Origin: Intestinimonas timonensis
GTDB lineage: Bacteria > Bacillota > Clostridia > Oscillospirales > Oscillospiraceae
Direction: 5' to 3'
Length of the DNA: 64,000 nucleotides
Assembly (NCBI RefSeq): GCF_900626145.1
Contig: NZ_LR130816.1
Coordinates: 694,155 to 758,154, forward strand
Part shown: in pieces, positions 59,975 through 64,000 of the stretch
Layout of the letters: each line of letters begins with the position of its first letter
How positions within the stretch are numbered: position 1 is the stretch's first letter
Made by a program: the position numbers and the translations under genes
Notes under the pieces: generated by a model
The model's input: the letters and a program-made list of their open reading frames with translations, nothing else
Told to the model about the DNA's origin: nothing
Databases searched by the model: none

Positions 59975-60493
59975 TCAGTTGTCGGCCAGGGCCAGCTCGT
60001 AGGCGGCTCTGCTGGTCTCATCAAAGCACACGAAGCGCACCCAGTCAAAGTCCTCCGGGTGTTCGGTCAAAAACGCCCGCACCGTCTTGACGGCGATGGG
60101 AGCGGCCAGATTGAGCGGGAAGTGGTAGACTCCGGTGGAGATGGAGGGGAAGGCCACCGTCCGGCAGCCGTGGGCTAGGGCCAGCTCCAGGCAGGAGCGG
60201 TAGCAGCCCGCCAGCAGGGCGGGCTCCCCCTGCCCACCCCCGTGCCAGATAGGTCCGGGGGTATGCAGAACGTATTTTGCGGGCAGATGATAACCTTTTG
60301 TGATCTTTGCCTTGCCGGTCTCACAGCCGTGGAGGGTGCGGCACTCGGCCAGCAGCTCCGGCCCGGCGGCCCGGTGGATGGCGCCGTCCACGCCGCCGCC
60401 CCCCAGCAGGGAGGTGTTGGCGGCGTTGGCGATGGCGTCGGCCTCCACGGTGGTGATGTCTCCCAGGGTGACCTGGATGACAGGTTTACTCAC
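59975..60493 (-). CDS. Macro-domain protein (ADP-ribose binding or hydrolase)
   Basis: A 172-residue macro domain: VIQVTLGDITTVEADAIANA, NTSLLGGGGVDGAIHRAAG, and the C-terminal loop AFPSISTGVYHFPL, the pattern of O-acetyl-ADP-ribose deacetylases (YmdB type). GTG at 60493 is the start, with GGAGGCGGAGG inside the end of ftsH; the genes overlap by 8 bases, so translation is coupled. Linkage to ftsH is unusual; a role in ADP-ribose removal is likely from the family. Confidence 0.9.
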   Translation of the reverse strand: MSKPVIQVTLGDITTVEADAIANAANTSLLGGGGVDGAIHRAAGPELLAECRTLHGCETGKAKITKGYHLPAKYVLHTPGPIWHGGGQGEPALLAGCYRSCLELALAHGCRTVAFPSISTGVYHFPLNLAAPIAVKTVRAFLTEHPEDFDWVRFVCFDETSRAAYELALADN

Positions 60494-62381
60494 TGTCCTC
60501 CGCCTCCTCAGGCTCTTCCGCCTGCTCCGGTTGGGCCAGGCGGGCCTCCACGGCGCCGGGATCGTCAAAGACCTGCTGGAAGGTGGCGCCGTCCATGGTC
60601 TCGAACTCCAGCAGATACCGGGCCACCAGCTCCAGGGCAGAGCGCTGCTCGGTGAGGATCTGGCGGCAGCGGGCATAGGCGTTGTCGATGAGGGACTTGA
60701 CCTCCTCGTCGATGATGGCGGCTACTTCCTCGGAGTAGTTCTTGGTCTGGGCCATGCTCCGGCCGATGAAGACCTCGTCGTGGCCGGAATCGAAGACCAC
60801 GTTGCCCAGGCGCTGGCTCATGCCGTACCGGGTGACCATGTTCCGGGCGATGTCGGTGGCCCGGCGGATGTCGCTGCCGGCGCCGGTGGAGATATCCCCC
60901 AGCACCAGCTCCTCGGCCATGCGGCCGCCCAGCAGGCTGGAGAGCTGCTCGGTGAGCTCCAGCCGGGACCGGTAGCCCCGGTCCTCCTGGGGCAGGGAGA
61001 TGGTCATGCCGCCGGCGCCTCCACGGGGGACAATGGTGATCTGGTGGACCGGGTCGGCGGTCTCCAGGGCGTGGCCCACCACGGCGTGGCCGGCCTCATG
61101 GTAGGCGGTGAGCTTCCGCTCCCGCTCGATGACGGTCTTGCTCCGTTTCTCCGGGCCGGCAATGACCTTGATGACCGACTTCTGAATGTCGGAGAGGGTG
61201 ATGAAGGGCTGGTCCTTCCGGGCGGCCAGGAGGGCGGCCTCGTTCATTAGGTTCTCCAGGTCGGCGCCGGTAAAGCCGCCGGTGGACTTGGCCACCTCGT
61301 GGAGGTCCACATCCTCGGCCAGGGGCTTTTTCCGGCAGTGGACCTTCAAAATGGCCTCCCGGCCCTTCATATCGGGGTAGCCCACGTAAACCTGCCGGTC
61401 GAACCGACCGGGGCGCAGGAGGGCAGGGTCCAGAATATCCACCCGGTTGGTGGCGGCCAGGACGATGACCCCCTCGTTGGCGGAAAAGCCGTCCATCTCC
61501 ACCAGTAGCTGGTTGAGGGTCTGCTCCCGCTCGTCGTGGCCGCCGCCCAGACCGGCGCCGCGCTGACGGCCCACGGCGTCGATCTCGTCGATGAAGACGA
61601 TGGCGGGGCAGTCCTTCTTGGCCTGGTCAAAGAGGTCCCGGACCCGGCTGGCACCCACGCCCACATAGAGCTCCACGAAGTCGGAGCCGGAGATGGACAG
61701 GAAGTTGACCCCGGCCTCGCCGGCCACGGCCTTGGCCAGCAGGGTCTTGCCGGTGCCCGGCGGGCCCACCAGCAGCACGCCCTTGGGGATGCGGGCGCCC
61801 AGAGCCACGAACTTCTTGGGGTCCCGGAGGAACTCCACGATCTCCTGAAGCTCCTCCTTCTCCTCGTCGGCCCCGGCCACGTCCTCGAAGGTGACCTTCT
61901 TCTCCCCCTGGTCGGAGAGGGTGCGGGTTCGGGCCCGGCCGAAGCGGGCGGTCTTGTCGCCGCCGCCGGCCCCGTTCTGCCGGACAAACATGAGGTAGAA
62001 CATGAAGCCAAAGGCCAGCAGGATACCGACGTAGGGCAGCATGGACAGCCAGGGGGAGGGGGTGGGATCATCGGGGTACTCGTAGTCGGTGATGATGCCC
62101 GCCCGCCACTGCTTCACCACAGTGTCATTAAAGTCCTGGTAGAAGAGTTCGAAGGAATAGAGCTCATAGGTGAGGGTGGAGCCGTCCTTGAGGCCCAGGA
62201 TCAGGTTGTTGTTCTTGTCCACCAGCACGGTCTCCACCTGCTGCTGCTCCAGGGCCCGGCGGACCTGGGCATAGGTGGTCTTCTCCCCGGTGTTCATGTT
62301 CTGGAGGGTCCACAGGGTACCCACCAGAATGACCAGGATGAGGGCGTAAAAGGCCGCGTCGCGCAGCGTGAATTTTTTCAA
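60486..62381 (-). CDS. ftsH: ATP-dependent membrane metalloprotease FtsH
   Basis: A 631-residue protein with two membrane segments (about 8-26 and 113-135), an AAA+ ATPase (Walker A GPPGTGKT 206-213, Walker [34 protein letters not shown]) and the zinc protease motif HEAGH at 428-432. It degrades misfolded membrane and regulatory proteins. Follows hpt and tilS in the conserved Firmicutes order. Confidence 0.97.
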   Translation of the reverse strand: MKKFTLRDAAFYALILVILVGTLWTLQNMNTGEKTTYAQVRRALEQQQVETVLVDKNNNLILGLKDGSTLTYELYSFELFYQDFNDTVVKQWRAGIITDYEYPDDPTPSPWLSMLPYVGILLAFGFMFYLMFVRQNGAGGGDKTARFGRARTRTLSDQGEKKVTFEDVAGADEEKEELQEIVEFLRDPKKFVALGARIPKGVLLVGPPGTGKTLLAKAVAGEAGVNFLSISGSDFVELYVGVGASRVRDLFDQAKKDCPAIVFIDEIDAVGRQRGAGLGGGHDEREQTLNQLLVEMDGFSANEGVIVLAATNRVDILDPALLRPGRFDRQVYVGYPDMKGREAILKVHCRKKPLAEDVDLHEVAKSTGGFTGADLENLMNEAALLAARKDQPFITLSDIQKSVIKVIAGPEKRSKTVIERERKLTAYHEAGHAVVGHALETADPVHQITIVPRGGAGGMTISLPQEDRGYRSRLELTEQLSSLLGGRMAEELVLGDISTGAGSDIRRATDIARNMVTRYGMSQRLGNVVFDSGHDEVFIGRSMAQTKNYSEEVAAIIDEEVKSLIDNAYARCRQILTEQRSALELVARYLLEFETMDGATFQQVFDDPGAVEARLAQPEQAEEPEEAEDSE

Positions 62382-62417
62382 GAATAAACCACGTCCTTTA
62401 TGTGGAGTGGGGCGTGC

Positions 62418-62963
62418 TCAGCCCTTTTCGTAGACAGCCGGCTTGAGGATCCCGATGTAGGGCAGATTGCGGTACTTCTCCGCGTAGTCCAGGCCGTAGC
62501 CCACCACAAAGAGATCGTCCACGGTGAAGCCGGTGTAATCGGCGGTGACGGCCTTGGTGCGGCGGGAGGGCTTATCCAGCAGGGTGCACAGCCGGACGGA
62601 GGCCGGGTGCCGGGCCTGGAGGAGCTGGAACAGATAGGAGAGGGTGTTGCCGCTGTCCAGGATGTCCTCCACCACGATGATATCCCGGCCCTCGATGCTC
62701 TCAGAGAGGTCCTTGGTGATCTTCACCTGGCCGGAGGAGGTGGTGCCGCTGCCGTAGGAGGAGACGGCCATGAAATCCACGGTGCAGGGGAGGGTGATGG
62801 ACCGGACCAGGTCGGCCATGAAGATGAACGAGCCCCGGAGCACACTGATGAGCATGGGCTCCTTTCCGGCGTAGTCCTTGTCGATCTGGGCGGCGATCTC
62901 GGCCACCCGGTCCTTCAGTTCCTGTTCGGTAAACAAGACCCGTTCGATATCCTGTTCCAGCAT
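62418..62963 (-). CDS. hpt: Hypoxanthine-guanine phosphoribosyltransferase
   Basis: A 181-residue purine salvage enzyme. The PRPP-binding motif is IIVVEDILDSGNTL, the pyrophosphate loop is SVLRGSFIFMADL, and the flexible loop is SSYGSGTTSSGQVK. The ATG at 62963 follows GGAAGGA. It lies 4 bases after the tilS stop. Confidence 0.96.
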   Translation of the reverse strand: MLEQDIERVLFTEQELKDRVAEIAAQIDKDYAGKEPMLISVLRGSFIFMADLVRSITLPCTVDFMAVSSYGSGTTSSGQVKITKDLSESIEGRDIIVVEDILDSGNTLSYLFQLLQARHPASVRLCTLLDKPSRRTKAVTADYTGFTVDDLFVVGYGLDYAEKYRNLPYIGILKPAVYEKG

Positions 62964-62967
62964 AAGC

Positions 62968-64000
62968 TCAGATCCTTCCTTCTTTTGAATGAGTCCCCGT
63001 GGTCGGGGCGGTTTCATACTGGGTCGCTGGGGCAAGGGGTACCGCCCGGAGCTCCAGGGCGGGTGCGCCGGGGGCGGCCAGGCGGGTGGCGTCTGGGCCG
63101 AAGCCCCCCAGCCATACCGGACCTCTTCGGTCGGCCACCACCGGGAGCCGTTCCCGGTCCGCCCGCGGCACCTTGGCGTCGATGAGGAGCTTTTTTACGC
63201 TCTTGTGGGGACGGCCCGGCAGGGTGATGCCGTCTCCCGTCTCCCTGGGCCGGACGGTGAGGGGTCCGTCCAGGACAGAGGGGTCCAGATAGCACACAAA
63301 GGGGTCCGTGGGCGGCTCCGCCAGAGCCTGGGCGGGGCGGCAGACCAGCTTCCAGCCCAGTTGGGGCAGGGGGGTCTCGCCGGGGACGTTCAGGGGGACC
63401 GGTGTCCAGCCGCTCTCCGCCGCCGAAGGTTCCAGCACCAGCAGGCCGTAGGCCCGCCGGGCGGTGATGCCGTGGGGCAGGTCCACCGAGCCGGAGGGGT
63501 GGCCGCTCCGGGCCAGGTCTACCACGCTCAGCAGGTGGGCGGAGCGGTACTGGTGCTCCCCCAGACGTCCCAGCAGGGTACTCACCGCGCGGACGGCGAT
63601 GGGGTCGGGGCTGCGGGCGATGGCGTCGGCGGGGAGGACCAGGCCGCCGGTGACGGTGGGCTCGGCGCCCCGGACGGCGGCCATGGCCTGGGCGGTGAGG
63701 TAATCGTTGTCGGCGCGGAGGTAGCCCACTGTGTCCGAGAGCCGGGAAATAAGCGCCGGATTGAGCTCTTCCAGCAGGGGGATGACCTGGTGGCGGAGCC
63801 GGTTCCGGGCGTAGGCGGTGTCGGCGTTGGTGCTGTCCTCCACGTGGGGGAGACGGTGCTCCTCCAGGTAGGCCAGGATCTCGGCCCGGGTGGTGGTGAG
63901 AAAGGGGCGGATCAGCTTCCCCCGCCGGGGGCGGATACCGGTGAGGCCCTGGAGGCCGCTGCCCCGGATGAGGTGGAGGAGCATGGTCTCCACGTTGTCG
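62968..64000 (-). CDS. tilS: tRNA(Ile)-lysidine synthase, C-terminal part (runs off the window)
   Basis: The visible 343 residues begin inside DNVETMLLHLIRGSGLQGLT, the conserved region after the ATP pyrophosphatase loop, and continue with RPFLTTTRAEILAYLEE, DSTNADTAYARNRLRHQVIP and the C-terminal TilS domain (LTVRPRETGDGITL). TilS converts the wobble C of tRNA-Ile(CAU) to lysidine. The PP-loop SGGxDS lies beyond base 64000. Confidence 0.95.
   Translation of the reverse strand, partial: DNVETMLLHLIRGSGLQGLTGIRPRRGKLIRPFLTTTRAEILAYLEEHRLPHVEDSTNADTAYARNRLRHQVIPLLEELNPALISRLSDTVGYLRADNDYLTAQAMAAVRGAEPTVTGGLVLPADAIARSPDPIAVRAVSTLLGRLGEHQYRSAHLLSVVDLARSGHPSGSVDLPHGITARRAYGLLVLEPSAAESGWTPVPLNVPGETPLPQLGWKLVCRPAQALAEPPTDPFVCYLDPSVLDGPLTVRPRETGDGITLPGRPHKSVKKLLIDAKVPRADRERLPVVADRRGPVWLGGFGPDATRLAAPGAPALELRAVPLAPATQYETAPTTGTHSKEGRI

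Overview
The window looks like chromosomal DNA of a GC-rich, spore-forming anaerobic Firmicute, most likely of the Oscillospiraceae (Flavonifractor/Lawsonibacter-like). This rests on strong Firmicutes ribosome-binding sites, spo0A and spoIVB, a tilS-hpt-ftsH cluster, several peptide ABC transporters and CoA-linked fermentation genes. The genus is an inference; there is no rRNA in the window. 

Layout. 1-4.3 kb (minus strand): a crotonase, GntP-type permease, type III CoA-transferase and acyl-CoA dehydrogenase set that looks like a 3-hydroxy-acid or carnitine-type reduction pathway, preceded by a sigma-54-type promoter. 4.64-13.42 kb: a decayed integrative element bounded by an 18-bp direct repeat. 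It carries a tyrosine integrase, an ADP-ribosylglycohydrolase, an SOS-type divergent promoter driving a 29-residue peptide and a membrane protein, a phage-like repressor switch, an excisionase-like gene, and fused remnants of an intein-containing phage DNA polymerase and a large polyvalent protein. 13.5-24 kb: a zinc-ribbon membrane protein, then a gamma-glutamyltransferase-like enzyme beside a peptide ABC transporter with two tandem substrate-binding proteins and an ATPase containing a roughly 200-residue coiled-coil insert. 24.3-28 kb: a PAS/GGDEF/GAF diguanylate cyclase and a LytTR regulator with its membrane partner. 28.2-31.6 kb: mnmE, a cluster of DnaA-box-like sequences and an FAD-dependent oxidoreductase. 

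31.7-42.9 kb: a muropeptide recycling operon (NlpC/P60 peptidase, beta-lactamase-fold hydrolase, LD-carboxypeptidase, five-gene peptide ABC transporter, L-Ala-D/L-Glu epimerase) with a divergent WYL regulator. 43-47.6 kb: a PepSY protein, asnS with an exact two-copy 235-bp tandem repeat at its 3' end, tRNA-Arg(CCG) and a membrane protein. 47.9-53.4 kb: spoIVB, spo0A, a broken HTH gene, a LysR regulator, a TSCPD protein and a frameshifted secreted protein. 53.5-64 kb: a D,D-carboxypeptidase, a ComEA-like protein, a two-component system with a GerMN lipoprotein, a metY-like PLP enzyme, and the macro-domain/ftsH/hpt/tilS operon. 

The most unusual signals are: (i) the divergent SOS promoter with a peptide that resembles the repressor's own C-terminus; (ii) a family of dispersed multi-hairpin repeats whose stems covary between copies; (iii) the asnS-tail 235-bp cassettes, which look like site-specific insertions; and (iv) intein fragments stranded inside the decayed element. 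All assignments come from reading the sequence; no database search was run.
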